Part shown: positions 14,096-22,133 of the stretch, in pieces
Numbering within the stretch: the first letter of the stretch is position 1
Layout of the letters: every line of letters begins with the position of its first letter
Assembly: GCA_014239505.1 (NCBI GenBank)
Contig: JAAZYT010000172.1
Location: 1 to 22,133, forward strand
Reading direction: 5' to 3'
Length of the DNA stretch: 22,133 nt
DNA from: Fidelibacterota bacterium
Lineage (GTDB): Bacteria > Fidelibacterota > Marinisomatia > Marinisomatales > TCS55
The notes under the pieces: generated by a model
What the model was told of the DNA's origin: nothing
What the model saw: only the letters and a program-made list of their open reading frames with translations
Databases searched by the model: none
Translations under genes and position numbers: made by a program

Positions 14096-14989
14096 TTAAT
14101 AGTAGACTGATATTCCAATTGCAAAGACTAAACCACCTGTACCGTATGAGTAAGAATTTATATCAACTATTATATCTTCAATTTTATACACTAGACCAAT
14201 TCCTAAGTCAGAAAAAATATTTTGGCCAAAGGAAGAATTTATAGTTTGGTCAAAACGATTAGTTGAGGTTCCTGCTTTAATAAATAAATTGCTGTCGAAT
14301 TTATAAATACCAGAAAGAACAGAATATGCATGGCTTCCATTAATTAAATAAGAATGATCAAACTCAATAGTTAAAGGTATAATAGATAGTTTGTGAGATA
14401 TCGAACCAATAAGATAAGATGGCATTTTTTCTTTAACTGAACCATACTGACTAGTTACTTTCCCAAAGTTTTTTAGCATCATACCTAACGTAAATATTTT
14501 AGTATTAAAAGTAATTCCCGGAGACAACATTATTGTCCTTGCTTTAGATTTTTCTAATCTACTTAGAAATACTCCGCCAGTTACACCCCAATTAATTCTC
14601 TTAGAAAGTGTAGAGTTTGCATATGCTATTTCAAAATTAATATCTCCTGCAGAATAGCTTTCTGTTACTTCGTTATCAATAGTTCTCCCTTCAAAAACAC
14701 CATAGTTTATTCGACTCACCCTAATTCCAAAAGTATGCTCTTTATAATCGCCATTAGCAATCAATGACTGTGCGGTAATATCAGCAGGGTAGTTTATTGA
14801 AGAAAATCTAATTTTACGTTTTGAGTTTTTTAGCGTTCCTGGATTTTTAAAATTATTTTCATAGTCTATTAAAAACCCTCCACCAGCCAAGCTTATTTCA
14901 CTGCTTTGTGTCCAAGTATTTATTCCATTAAAAGAAAGTTGACCAAAACAAATACTGATACTAAAAAAATAATAGAATAGAATTTTCAT
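14096..14989 (-). CDS. PorV/PorQ-family outer membrane beta-barrel protein
   Basis: This 297-residue protein has a signal peptide (MKILFYYFFSISICFGQ). It is built from alternating short beta strands ending in an aromatic C-terminus (GLVFAIGISVYY), as expected for an outer membrane barrel. The text NYGVFEGRTIDNEVTESYSAGDINFEIAYA (about residues 95-124) and an early SLAGGGFLIDYENNFKNPG segment resemble PorQ/PorV-type proteins, which in Bacteroidota accompany type IX secretion. No other type IX secretion gene is visible here, so that role is not established. The ATG overlaps the priA stop (ATGA, 4 nt), which couples its translation to a DNA-restart helicase. This is an odd functional pairing that probably reflects gene packing. 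No intrinsic terminator is seen after it. Confidence 0.75.
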   Translation of the reverse strand: MKILFYYFFSISICFGQLSFNGINTWTQSSEISLAGGGFLIDYENNFKNPGTLKNSKRKIRFSSINYPADITAQSLIANGDYKEHTFGIRVSRINYGVFEGRTIDNEVTESYSAGDINFEIAYANSTLSKRINWGVTGGVFLSRLEKSKARTIMLSPGITFNTKIFTLGMMLKNFGKVTSQYGSVKEKMPSYLIGSISHKLSIIPLTIEFDHSYLINGSHAYSVLSGIYKFDSNLFIKAGTSTNRFDQTINSSFGQNIFSDLGIGLVYKIEDIIVDINSYSYGTGGLVFAIGISVYY

Positions 14990-17208
14990 AATAATGAGAC
15001 AGGGTTTATATCAATTATTAATCTTTGTTTTGAAGTGACTTCTGAATCAAACTGTTTAGACATAATTGATTTATAATATTTGTGAAGCGTAGTACCATTT
15101 ATATCTAATTCTTTATTTGATTTTAATATTAATTGCATTCGATAATAGTCTCGCAGCTTTTCTCGATAACATAATGCGGGGCCAAGAATAGATATTCCTT
15201 TTGGTGGGTCAATCATTCTATTTTTTATATTATTAATAGATTTTTCAAGTTCAGTTATATTTTTGCCACGTATTTCAACTTTTACCAGCCAACTAAATGG
15301 TGGATATAAAAGCGCCTTTCTCTCTTCTAAACAAATATTATAATATTTTTCTACGTTAAGTTCGGTTGCACATTTAATTACAGGGTTTTCAGGACTATAA
15401 GTTTGAATGACAACCTCTCCTGGGATTTCACCTCTTCCAGATCGGCCTGCTGCTTGATAGATTAACTGAAAAACTTTTTCACCGGAACGAAAATCTGGTA
15501 GAAATAATCCTGTATCACCATTTATAATACCTACTAATGTTGTATTTGCAAAATCTAACCCTTTGGCTATCATTTGAGTCCCAATCAATATATCTATTTT
15601 TTTATCATAAAATTCTTGGAGTGTTTTTGTAAGATTAATCCCTGATCGTACAGAATCCGCATCCAGTCTTTTAACTATTGAGTCCGGAAATTTATTTGAC
15701 AATTCATCTTCAACTTTTTGTGTTCCAGTACCAGAGAGGTTCAGGTTATAACTCTGGCAAGAAGAACACTTAGAAGGAATGCTCTTTTTAGTATGATTAC
15801 AGAAATGGCATTGTAAATATTTACCACTTTTATGATAGGTTAAAGCAATATTGCAATGGGGACACATAGTGATTTCCCCACAATCTTCACATCTTAAAAT
15901 AGGTGCAAAACCTCTACGATTATGGAATAATATGACTTGCTCTTTTTTGGACAAACGATCTTCAATCTTTTCTAAAAGTAATCTTGAAAAAATGTTTCCG
16001 TATAATTCAGTTTCTTCTGACTCCTTAATCATATCAACTACATGCACCTTTGGATACTTTGCACTACCAAACCTTTCTTTTAAATGTATGTATTCATATT
16101 TACCGTTAAGATAGTTGTAATAAGACTCCATACTTGGAGTAGCACTTGCCAATACAACAGAGGCGTTATCTAACTTTCCTCGCATGAGCGCAACATCTCT
16201 TGCATGATATCTGGGATTTGGAGATTCTTGTTTATAAGATGATTCTTGCTCCTCATCAACTACAATTAATCCCACATTTTTTAATGGTGCGAAAATTGCT
16301 GAGCGGGCTCCAATCACTACTTTAAATTTTCCTCCACAAATTTCTTTCCATGTCCAAGCCCTTGCACCTTGGCTCAACTTAGAATGCCATAAAGCCACAT
16401 CATTTCCAAATGCTGATCTAAACCTACCGGCTATCTGCGGCGTTAAGGAAATTTCGGGAAGTAGCATAATAACTGTCTTATTTATCTTTATAGCATGTCG
16501 AGCTGCTTCAATATAAATTTCAGTTTTACCACTACCCGTTACACCATGAAGTAAAATGGGGTTAAACTTATTTTCATCCATGCAACTAACCATCTTATCT
16601 AGTGCTACATTTTGTTCCTGAGTTAACACAATCTTTTTATTTTTAGTATTAAAAGCAAATTCACTTAGATCAGGAATTATCGGCCTATCTAATAACGACA
16701 CCAATCCTTTTTCAGCTAATTTGTTACAAATATCTTTTGGATTAGAGCAGAAATCTGATAAAGCCTTGACCGGTAAGCTATCGTCAAAGCTTTTAAGGTG
16801 GTCATAAACAGTTTTTTGGGCTCTTCCTAAAGAATCATTAAAGTCTTTTACAGCTAAAGCTTTGACTAAAACCTCTACTTTTGGTTTATACTTTGTAGAA
16901 AGATTTGATGGAAGGACAGCTTTGGCCGCCAGTCCTAAAGGTGAATTATAATATTTAGAAAGCCATTTGATAAGAGACCATAAATTATCGTTTAATACTT
17001 GCTGATCATCAATTAGGTCGTGAATTTCTCTTATTTTACCTTTGAATGAAGATGAGTTACTTATACCAACAACGATACCATTAACCTTACGATTTCCTAA
17101 GGGAACTTTCACTCGAATTCCAACTGTAATTTGTGAGGTTAAATGTTCAGGAACTTTATATGAAAAAGTTTGGTAGCTTGAGATTGGGAATGAAACTTCA
17201 GCAAACAT
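14986..17208 (-). CDS. priA: Primosomal protein N' (replication restart helicase)
   Basis: This 740-residue 3'-5' DNA helicase reloads the replisome at stalled forks. The N-terminal DNA-binding domain starts at FAEVSFPISSYQTFSY. Walker A is GVTGSGKT (222-229). Motif II is VVDEEQESSYKQ, with DEEQ at 318-321 where E. coli PriA has DEEH. RYHARDVALMRG (333-344) and VVLASATPS (351-359) follow. The zinc-binding insert has eight cysteines: C440, C443, C449, C452, C467, C470, C481, C484. Helicase lobe 2 includes LFHNRRGFAP, GTGTQKVEDEL, GTQMIAKGLDF and AAGRSGRGEIPG. Length and domain order are normal. The gene begins 2 nt after the upstream transferase and overlaps the porQ-like gene by 4 nt. Confidence 0.97.
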   Translation of the reverse strand: MFAEVSFPISSYQTFSYKVPEHLTSQITVGIRVKVPLGNRKVNGIVVGISNSSSFKGKIREIHDLIDDQQVLNDNLWSLIKWLSKYYNSPLGLAAKAVLPSNLSTKYKPKVEVLVKALAVKDFNDSLGRAQKTVYDHLKSFDDSLPVKALSDFCSNPKDICNKLAEKGLVSLLDRPIIPDLSEFAFNTKNKKIVLTQEQNVALDKMVSCMDENKFNPILLHGVTGSGKTEIYIEAARHAIKINKTVIMLLPEISLTPQIAGRFRSAFGNDVALWHSKLSQGARAWTWKEICGGKFKVVIGARSAIFAPLKNVGLIVVDEEQESSYKQESPNPRYHARDVALMRGKLDNASVVLASATPSMESYYNYLNGKYEYIHLKERFGSAKYPKVHVVDMIKESEETELYGNIFSRLLLEKIEDRLSKKEQVILFHNRRGFAPILRCEDCGEITMCPHCNIALTYHKSGKYLQCHFCNHTKKSIPSKCSSCQSYNLNLSGTGTQKVEDELSNKFPDSIVKRLDADSVRSGINLTKTLQEFYDKKIDILIGTQMIAKGLDFANTTLVGIINGDTGLFLPDFRSGEKVFQLIYQAAGRSGRGEIPGEVVIQTYSPENPVIKCATELNVEKYYNICLEERKALLYPPFSWLVKVEIRGKNITELEKSINNIKNRMIDPPKGISILGPALCYREKLRDYYRMQLILKSNKELDINGTTLHKYYKSIMSKQFDSEVTSKQRLIIDINPVSLL

Positions 17209-17210
17209 AA

Positions 17211-19064
17211 TTATTTCTTATCAATAAAATCCTGGTAAGCTTTTTGCAAATAAGCCTTACCAACATTAAAAAGTAAGTCATTATTAATATCTGAGTTTTT
17301 ATTAGAATATTTGACACCTTTCGTATCATAATCAAATATTAGGCTTTGGTTATCTGAAACTACCCCAAACCCATGACTAAAAGTATACTGAGCAAAAGAA
17401 GATCTATTTATAAATATATCATTAGAAAAGTCAAAGGTGTCTGAATTAAGATTTAATTGATTTAATATTGTTTTAGGCAAATCAGATTGGCTTCCAATCT
17501 TTGCTATTTTCTTTCCTACCCATTTATTATTAAGTGGCACACCATAAATAAAAAAAGGTATATGATATCGCTTTTTCTCTCGATTGCTTGCATCTCCAAC
17601 TCTAAATCCATGATCTGAAATAAATATAAATACTGTATTATCATAATATTTTTCAGTTGAAACCTTATCCATAAAATCACCAACTGACCTGTCTAAATAC
17701 ATTATTGAATTTTTATATAAAGATTGACGATCTTCACCTTTTATTATTGTTTCCATAGGCACTTCAAAGGGCTCATGACTAGAAAGTGTCAAGATGGTTG
17801 TAAAAAACGGTTCTTTTGTATTTTTTAATTGTTCAATACTTTTATTAAAAACCACATGATCATGTGCGCCCCATTTTGAATTCATATCATTTTTTTGAAA
17901 ATTATTTTTATCTATTATCTTATCAAATTTTGAATTCAAAAGATATGATTTAATATTAGCAAATTCAGATTCACCCCCATAGATAAAACGGGTTGAATAT
18001 CCATTGCTTTTAAACTCTTTTGGTAAAAAAGAAAGGCGAGCTGCCTTATCTGGTTCTTTTACTACAGATATATTTGGCAATGAAGGGTAACCACTTAAAA
18101 TCGAAACTAGACCTCGATCAGTTCTGGTAGATGTTGCATAAATATTCTCAAAATATAGACTTTTTTCAATTATACGATTCATATTGGGAGTTAATTTTTC
18201 TTCTCCAAATAATACTTCAGCAACCAACCCTTCCATTATTATAAGAATGATATTAGGTTTTTTATTAGAAATTATATTTATTTTTTTATTTTTTTCACTA
18301 TCTTCCTTATATAGGAGGCTATCTACTTCCTTTTCTGTAAAGTACTTATAAGGATTTATATGTTCTTTTTGAGTGTAACCATAAAAATAATTGTAAACAG
18401 TATTTACTGCTGTTGCATTTAGTACAGGTTCTTTTGAATAATAAGCAAAGCTCTGATTAATTGGCGCTAGTTGAATCCCGCCTCGCATACATAAGCCATA
18501 TATTATAAAAGCAACGAGCCCCTTAAGAGTGCTAATTGAAATATCTTTTATGTTAAACCTTGATATTTTCCCCTTTAATTGCCAATTTAATTCTGAAATA
18601 TACTTGCTCCATTTTAAAAAAAAATATGTAACTGCGATAAAAAGAGATATCAATAATAATAGGGGAGAGTTAAGTGATGACGCCCAAGCTTCTTTAGGGT
18701 ATTTTAAATACGAAATAGTGTCTCTATCAACTTGATGTCCCCATTGATTATAAATTTCTAAGTTGAGAATGATACCAAAAACCAATACAGGAATAATTAA
18801 AATAAAATATATATTAATCAGTTTTTGAGTTTTTTTTACGGGGATGTATAAGCTAATCAGCCATAATATAAATATGGGTAATGTAAGATAACATACTGTA
18901 GCCAGATCAAGTCGAAAACCTTGAAATATTGGTTCTATTTTTTTAAAAATAGAAATTTCTAATTCATTTACATTATATAATATGAATAATATACGATCTA
19001 GTGTAAAAAAAGTTAACCAGAAGAGAAGGAGGTGGCTGTAATACTTTATAGATTGCATAATCAT
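17211..19064 (-). CDS. LtaS-type sulfatase-fold phosphoglycerol/phosphoethanolamine transferase
   Basis: This 617-residue inner membrane enzyme has five probable membrane helices (about 9-30, 54-73, 84-101, 133-150, 180-195), followed by an outward-facing sulfatase-type domain from about residue 268. The metal and catalytic residues can be placed against lipoteichoic acid synthase: E278 in IIMEGL, T315 in TRTDRG as nucleophile, H430 in LSSHEPF, and D484-H485 in FISDHG. RTDRGLVSILSGYPSLP is the form common in Gram-negative relatives. These are thought to move phosphoglycerol or similar groups to periplasmic glucans or lipid-linked glycans rather than to make lipoteichoic acid. The acceptor here is unknown. 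The start may be the ATG at 19064 or the one two codons later. priA follows after 2 nt. A terminator lies 22 nt upstream. Confidence 0.92.
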   Translation of the reverse strand: MIMQSIKYYSHLLLFWLTFFTLDRILFILYNVNELEISIFKKIEPIFQGFRLDLATVCYLTLPIFILWLISLYIPVKKTQKLINIYFILIIPVLVFGIILNLEIYNQWGHQVDRDTISYLKYPKEAWASSLNSPLLLLISLFIAVTYFFLKWSKYISELNWQLKGKISRFNIKDISISTLKGLVAFIIYGLCMRGGIQLAPINQSFAYYSKEPVLNATAVNTVYNYFYGYTQKEHINPYKYFTEKEVDSLLYKEDSEKNKKINIISNKKPNIILIIMEGLVAEVLFGEEKLTPNMNRIIEKSLYFENIYATSTRTDRGLVSILSGYPSLPNISVVKEPDKAARLSFLPKEFKSNGYSTRFIYGGESEFANIKSYLLNSKFDKIIDKNNFQKNDMNSKWGAHDHVVFNKSIEQLKNTKEPFFTTILTLSSHEPFEVPMETIIKGEDRQSLYKNSIMYLDRSVGDFMDKVSTEKYYDNTVFIFISDHGFRVGDASNREKKRYHIPFFIYGVPLNNKWVGKKIAKIGSQSDLPKTILNQLNLNSDTFDFSNDIFINRSSFAQYTFSHGFGVVSDNQSLIFDYDTKGVKYSNKNSDINNDLLFNVGKAYLQKAYQDFIDKK

Positions 19065-19086
19065 GTTAATAGAATCTAACTCAAAT

Positions 19087-19122
19087 AAAAAACCCTCGCT
19101 GAAAAGATATCCAGAGAGGGTT
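19087..19122 (-). terminator. Intrinsic terminator after rplI
   Basis: The minus-strand hairpin has arms AACCCTC (19091-19097) and GAGGGTT (19116-19122). It continues past one G/A mismatch with CTG/CAG (19099-19101 and 19112-19114), around a 10-nt loop. A TTTTTTATTT tract follows on the minus strand. It lies about 20 nt after the rplI stop and ends the hppA-rpsF-rpsR-rplI unit. It lies 22 nt before the next start codon. Confidence 0.88.
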
Positions 19123-19141
19123 CAAACTTATATAAAAAAAA

Positions 19142-19585
19142 TTACGCTTGAATGACGTAAACTTTTAACTCTTGAAGTAATCCTTTTGCAACCTTTATGT
19201 TAACGTCATAAATACCTAAAGCTTTTATTGGCTCTTCAAGTTCAATTGAATGTCGATCAATTTCTATATCTTTCTCAATTAGCGCCTTGTGAATATCTTG
19301 AGTCGTAACTGAGCCAAAAAGACGATCTTCTTCACCTACTTGTACTTCAATTGTTACTTCCGTATTTTTTAACTTATTAACTAATTCTTCATATACTTGA
19401 GTTTCTCTTAATTTCCTCGCTTTTGCAGAGTTCTTTTTTTCATCCGCCAAAGCTCTATTTCGCTTGGAAGAACGAACGGCCAATCCGCGCGGAAATAAAA
19501 AATTTCTCGCATATCCAGGTTTAACTTTTATAATATCGCCAGAAGTTCCCAGTGTTTCAACATCTTGTAATAAAATAATATCCAT
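19142..19585 (-). CDS. rplI: 50S ribosomal protein bL9
   Basis: This is large-subunit protein L9, which binds 23S rRNA near the L1 stalk and reaches toward the neighbouring ribosome on a long helix. The N-terminal domain MDIILLQDVETLGTSGDIIKVKPGYARNFLFPRGLA is textbook. It is followed by the charged connecting helix (about 40-75) and the C-terminal domain, with VGEEDRLFGSVTTQDI (85-100). At 147 residues it is normal. It begins 2 nt after the rpsR stop, with GAGAG in the end of that gene as likely ribosome-binding site. A clear terminator follows, so it is the last gene of its operon. Confidence 0.98.
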   Translation of the reverse strand: MDIILLQDVETLGTSGDIIKVKPGYARNFLFPRGLAVRSSKRNRALADEKKNSAKARKLRETQVYEELVNKLKNTEVTIEVQVGEEDRLFGSVTTQDIHKALIEKDIEIDRHSIELEEPIKALGIYDVNIKVAKGLLQELKVYVIQA

Positions 19586-19587
19586 TA

Positions 19588-19818
19588 TTAACTCTCAGTA
19601 CTTATGTTAGTATAAGGCATTAATGCAATATTGCGAGCTTGTTTAATTGCTCTTACTAATTTTCGATGCATTTTTGCACTTGTTCCCGTAATACGACGTG
19701 GCATAATCTTACCTTGGTCTGTTATAAACCGTTTTAGCAATTTGACATCTTTATAATCAACTTCAGTTATACTATTTTCTTTAAAAAAACAGAATTTTTT
19801 TCTACTCTGAAAAGCCAT
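19588..19818 (-). CDS. rpsR: 30S ribosomal protein bS18
   Basis: This small-subunit protein (76 residues) partners bS6 on 16S rRNA in the platform. YKDVKLLKRFITDQGKIMPRRITG (22-45) followed by AKMHRKLVRAIKQARNIALMPY (48-69) is the conserved core. Only one cysteine remains in the N-terminal KKFCFF region, so there is no zinc-binding set. The ATG lies 3 nt after the rpsF stop. Its ribosome-binding site AGGAG is formed by the last codons of rpsF (CAG GAG TAA), which couples the two genes. No single-strand binding protein gene lies between rpsF and rpsR, unlike in many bacteria. Confidence 0.98.
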   Translation of the reverse strand: MAFQSRKKFCFFKENSITEVDYKDVKLLKRFITDQGKIMPRRITGTSAKMHRKLVRAIKQARNIALMPYTNISTES

Positions 19819-19821
19819 AAT

Positions 19822-20397
19822 TTACTCCTGAACTTCTTCTGTTACTTCTTCTGTTACTTCTTCTGTTACTTCTTCTTCAATAGGCAGCTCTGCTTTTTCT
19901 TCTGATTCTCCATCTTCAGCTGATGCGTCCTTAGTCTCTACCACTATTTCATTTTCTACTGGTGGGACTTCTTTAGAGTCTTCTTCAGATTCAACATTTG
20001 TTTCTTCATTAGAGTCTTCTTTTGTTTCGTTAACCACCGCTGAATCTTCAGTGGTTTCTTTTTGCTCTACACTTTTTACCGGTTTTTCTTCAATCTGTAC
20101 TTCAGGCTTAACACTCAACGTTACAGTTTGATTTCTTAATATAGTCTTTTGTAAAATCATAAAACGTTCAAAGTCTGCTAAATTAGTGATTGATTCTGTT
20201 TCAAACTGAAGCAGTATAAACGAACCATATTTATGTTTTTCAATAGAATATGCTAATCTTTTTTTACCCCACACACGATGGTTAATAATTGAAAAACCTA
20301 GCTCAATCGATTTATCAGCTACCGCTTTAATGACTTCATCAAGTCGTTCTTGTTCGTAATTTGGATTTACGATATATAGACTTTCGTAGTATCTCAT
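19822..20397 (-). CDS. rpsF: 30S ribosomal protein bS6 with long acidic C-terminal tail
   Basis: Residues 1 to about 97 are the normal bS6 fold: MRYYESLYIVNPN, then WGKKRLAYSIEKHKYGSFILLQFE (43-66) and FMILQKTILRNQTVTLSVK (79-97). It binds 16S rRNA as a partner of bS18. A further 94 residues, nearly as long as the core, are very rich in Glu with Asp, Ser, Thr and Val and should be disordered. The end is made of four-residue repeats (EEVT units), finishing EEVQE. E. coli bS6 gains extra glutamates after translation through RimK; here an acidic tail is encoded directly. A strong GAGGAG ribosome-binding site lies about 7 nt before the ATG. hppA ends 17 nt upstream and rpsR starts 3 nt downstream. 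Confidence 0.96.
   Translation of the reverse strand: MRYYESLYIVNPNYEQERLDEVIKAVADKSIELGFSIINHRVWGKKRLAYSIEKHKYGSFILLQFETESITNLADFERFMILQKTILRNQTVTLSVKPEVQIEEKPVKSVEQKETTEDSAVVNETKEDSNEETNVESEEDSKEVPPVENEIVVETKDASAEDGESEEKAELPIEEEVTEEVTEEVTEEVQE
19833..19876. repeat. Perfect 12-bp tandem repeat in the rpsF tail
   Basis: The plus-strand unit CTTCTTCTGTTA is present three times without a mismatch (19833-19868) and is followed by 8 bases of a fourth copy. On the coding strand each unit encodes four residues of the EEVT type, so gain or loss of a unit keeps the reading frame. The rpsR ribosome-binding site begins just beyond the repeat. Confidence 0.9.
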
Positions 20398-20414
20398 AGA
20401 ATTCTCCTCAATTC

Positions 20415-22133
20415 TTAAGCAATTAGTGGTGCAATTACTAATGACACCACTGACATAAGTTTAATTAAAATATTTAATGATGGCCCTGAAGTATCTTTAA
20501 ATGGGTCTCCAACTGTATCACCAACCACAGCTGCTTTATGAGCATCAGATCCTTTTCCATATGATTGCCCATTTACTTCAATCCCTTCTTCAATCATTTT
20601 CTTTGCATTATCCCATGCACCACCTGAATTTGATTGGAAAATAGCCATAAGCACACCGCAAACTGTGACTCCAGCCAAAAGACCGCCTAATGTTTCAGGA
20701 CCAAAAATAAATCCAACTATTACAGGCGTCGTGATAGCTAAAATTCCAGGTAAAACCATTTCTTTGATAGCTGACTGGGTTGAAATTTCTACACATCTAC
20801 CATGCTCAGCTTTATCAAGCCCTAATTCATAAGTAGCCTTATCCTCTGTTGACCAAGATGAAGCATCACCCTTATTCAATATCTCTAAAGCTGCTTTTAG
20901 TTCAGGGATATCTCTAAATTGACGTCGAACCTCCTCAATCATTGACATAGCTGCTCTACCAACAGCCCCCATAGCCATTGATGAGAAAAGGAATGGTAAC
21001 ATTCCCCCAACAAATAAACCTGCCATAACTTTTGGGTTAGAAATATCGATACTTGTAATACCACTTTGGACCATGAATGCAGCAAAGAGCGCAAGGGCAG
21101 TTAATGCGGCTGAGCCTATAGCAAAACCTTTTCCAATCGCAGCAGTTGTGTTACCAACAGCATCTAATTTATCTGTTCTTTCACGAACTTCTGCTGGGAG
21201 TTCAGCCATTTCAGCTATGCCTCCTGCATTGTCAGAAATTGGGCCATATGCATCAACTGCTAGCTGAATACCAGTATTAGCCAACATTCCTAAGGCAGCC
21301 ATTGCTATACCATATAGACCAGCAAAATAATGAGCACCCATAATAGCAGAAGCTAAAATCAAAATAGGGATTGCAGTAGATTGCATACCAACGCCTAATC
21401 CAGCTATGATATTTGTTGCAGCTCCTGTTACAGATTGGTCTGTAATTGATTTAACAGGAGAAGTTCCGGTCCCTGTATAATGCTCAGTAATTAGACCAAT
21501 TCCAAGTCCAGCTGCTAACCCAATTACTGTTGCATAAAAAACACCTATACTTGTATATGATAGTAGACCCTGGTCAAAATTAGCTGGTAAAAACTTTTGA
21601 ATTAAAAAATAAATTACTACAACCATAAGGATTGAGCTCCCAAATTCACCTCGATTGAGGGCTTTTTGAGGGTCTCCACCTTCCTTAACAGAAACCATAA
21701 ATGTTCCAATTATAGAAACAATAATACCAGCAGCTGCAATTAATAAAGGGAGCAATACAAAATTGAAATCAAATCCACCCATAACAACTATACTTGCACC
21801 AAGCACCATGGAGCCAATAATTGAACCAACATATGACTCAAATAAGTCTGCACCCATACCAGCAACATCTCCAACATTGTCACCAACATTATCAGCAATT
21901 GTCGCTGGATTTAAGGGATGGTCTTCTGGAATTCCTGCCTCAACTTTACCGACTAAATCCGCTCCAACATCAGCAGCTTTAGTATATATACCACCGCCAA
22001 CGCGAGCAAATAGGGCTATTGATGAGGCTCCTAATGAGAATCCTGATATTACATTTAAAACCGTTTTAATATTTACTCCATCGTTTCCATAATATCCAGT
22101 ATAAAATATAAATAATCCACCAAGGCCTAAAAC
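20415..22133 (-). CDS. hppA: Membrane-bound ion-translocating pyrophosphatase (partial, 5' end outside window)
   Basis: This integral membrane pump hydrolyses pyrophosphate and moves H+ or Na+ across the membrane. The frame is open to the window edge, 572 codons plus stop, so the N-terminus is missing. An internal ATG at 21857 is not the start, because the conserved text continues before it. The pyrophosphate-binding region is complete: DVGADLVGKVEAGIPEDHP, then TIADNVGDNVGD and GADLFESYVGS. The second half includes VDAYGPISDNAGGIAEMA and DAHKAAVVGDTVGDPFKDT near the C-terminus. GNTTAAIGKG (about 21126-21155) has Ala where K+-independent pumps have Lys, so it should be the K+-dependent class. 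Whether it pumps Na+, H+ or both is not decided by what is visible. Ribosomal genes rpsF, rpsR and rplI follow. Confidence 0.97.
   Translation of the reverse strand, partial: VLGLGGLFIFYTGYYGNDGVNIKTVLNVISGFSLGASSIALFARVGGGIYTKAADVGADLVGKVEAGIPEDHPLNPATIADNVGDNVGDVAGMGADLFESYVGSIIGSMVLGASIVVMGGFDFNFVLLPLLIAAAGIIVSIIGTFMVSVKEGGDPQKALNRGEFGSSILMVVVIYFLIQKFLPANFDQGLLSYTSIGVFYATVIGLAAGLGIGLITEHYTGTGTSPVKSITDQSVTGAATNIIAGLGVGMQSTAIPILILASAIMGAHYFAGLYGIAMAALGMLANTGIQLAVDAYGPISDNAGGIAEMAELPAEVRERTDKLDAVGNTTAAIGKGFAIGSAALTALALFAAFMVQSGITSIDISNPKVMAGLFVGGMLPFLFSSMAMGAVGRAAMSMIEEVRRQFRDIPELKAALEILNKGDASSWSTEDKATYELGLDKAEHGRCVEISTQSAIKEMVLPGILAITTPVIVGFIFGPETLGGLLAGVTVCGVLMAIFQSNSGGAWDNAKKMIEEGIEVNGQSYGKGSDAHKAAVVGDTVGDPFKDTSGPSLNILIKLMSVVSLVIAPLIA

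Noticed and set aside
15851..16114. Plus-strand open frame of 87 codons opposite priA
   Set aside because: It is antisense to the zinc-binding and helicase region of priA, which is clearly the coding frame.
21857..21857. ATG as possible start of hppA
   Set aside because: Conserved pyrophosphatase sequence, including the aspartate-rich TIADNVGDNVGD motif, continues in the same frame before this codon to the window edge, so the codon is internal.
21763..22092. Open frame of 109 codons on the plus strand
   Set aside because: It lies opposite the highly conserved pyrophosphatase coding sequence; its Ala/Pro/Thr-rich product is an antisense shadow with no family features.
1..22133. CRISPR array, defence island, prophage or transposon
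   Set aside because: There are no regularly spaced repeats with unique spacers, no transposase, integrase or nuclease genes, and no terminal inverted repeats. The only tandem repeat is inside rpsF.

Overview
The window is AT-rich, densely packed bacterial chromosome. All genes but one lie on the minus strand. Several features point to a Gram-negative (diderm) cell: BamA, a PorV/PorQ-like barrel protein, a lipoprotein signal and a secreted hydrolase. BamA next to undecaprenyl diphosphate synthase, a beta-grasp type II glutamine synthetase, a cysteine-free Mrp and a PorV/PorQ-like protein recall the Bacteroidota/FCB group. With the low GC content this suggests a marine lineage such as Marinimicrobia (SAR406); that placement is inference and no rRNA is present to confirm it. 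No tRNA, rRNA, CRISPR array, insertion sequence or phage gene was seen. The longest gene-free stretch is about 180 bases.

Layout, low to high coordinates: (1) uppS-bamA (1-2968), envelope biogenesis, with bamA cut by the window edge. (2) mrp, an eight-helix membrane protein carrying GHWYLN, and a small membrane protein with four CxxC pairs (3045-5340), joined by overlapping stop/start codons. (3) Two ferredoxin genes facing apart (5407-6179); the second is the only plus-strand gene. (4) A long minus-strand series (6191-12214), in transcription order: cytochrome c/copper monooxygenase-like lipoprotein, secreted family I.5 lipase, csaA, MarR regulator, mutY, plsC, a small four-helix membrane protein, a thioredoxin-fold protein. 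A promoter with a MarR-type palindrome sits just before marR and probably divides this series. (5) Glutamine synthetase and an Lrp/AsnC regulator (12334-13982), a likely nitrogen-control pair. (6) An LtaS-type sulfatase-fold transferase, priA and a porQ-like gene (14096-19064), tightly packed. (7) hppA-rpsF-rpsR-rplI (19142-22133), ending at a clear intrinsic terminator; hppA is cut by the window edge.

Most of the content is housekeeping: envelope assembly, lipid synthesis, Fe-S trafficking, DNA repair and restart, translation, ion pumping, nitrogen assimilation. The items most worth a second look are: the MarR palindrome overlapping a near-leaderless promoter; phased AT palindromes upstream of lrp; the cysteine-free Mrp beside two uncharacterised membrane proteins; a terminator placed against the mrp start codon; the lipase that keeps its catalytic triad but seems to have lost its metal ligands; the cytochrome-PHM fusion; and the repeat-built acidic tail on ribosomal protein bS6. 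I do not see a convincing multi-gene defence system or other wholly new system.
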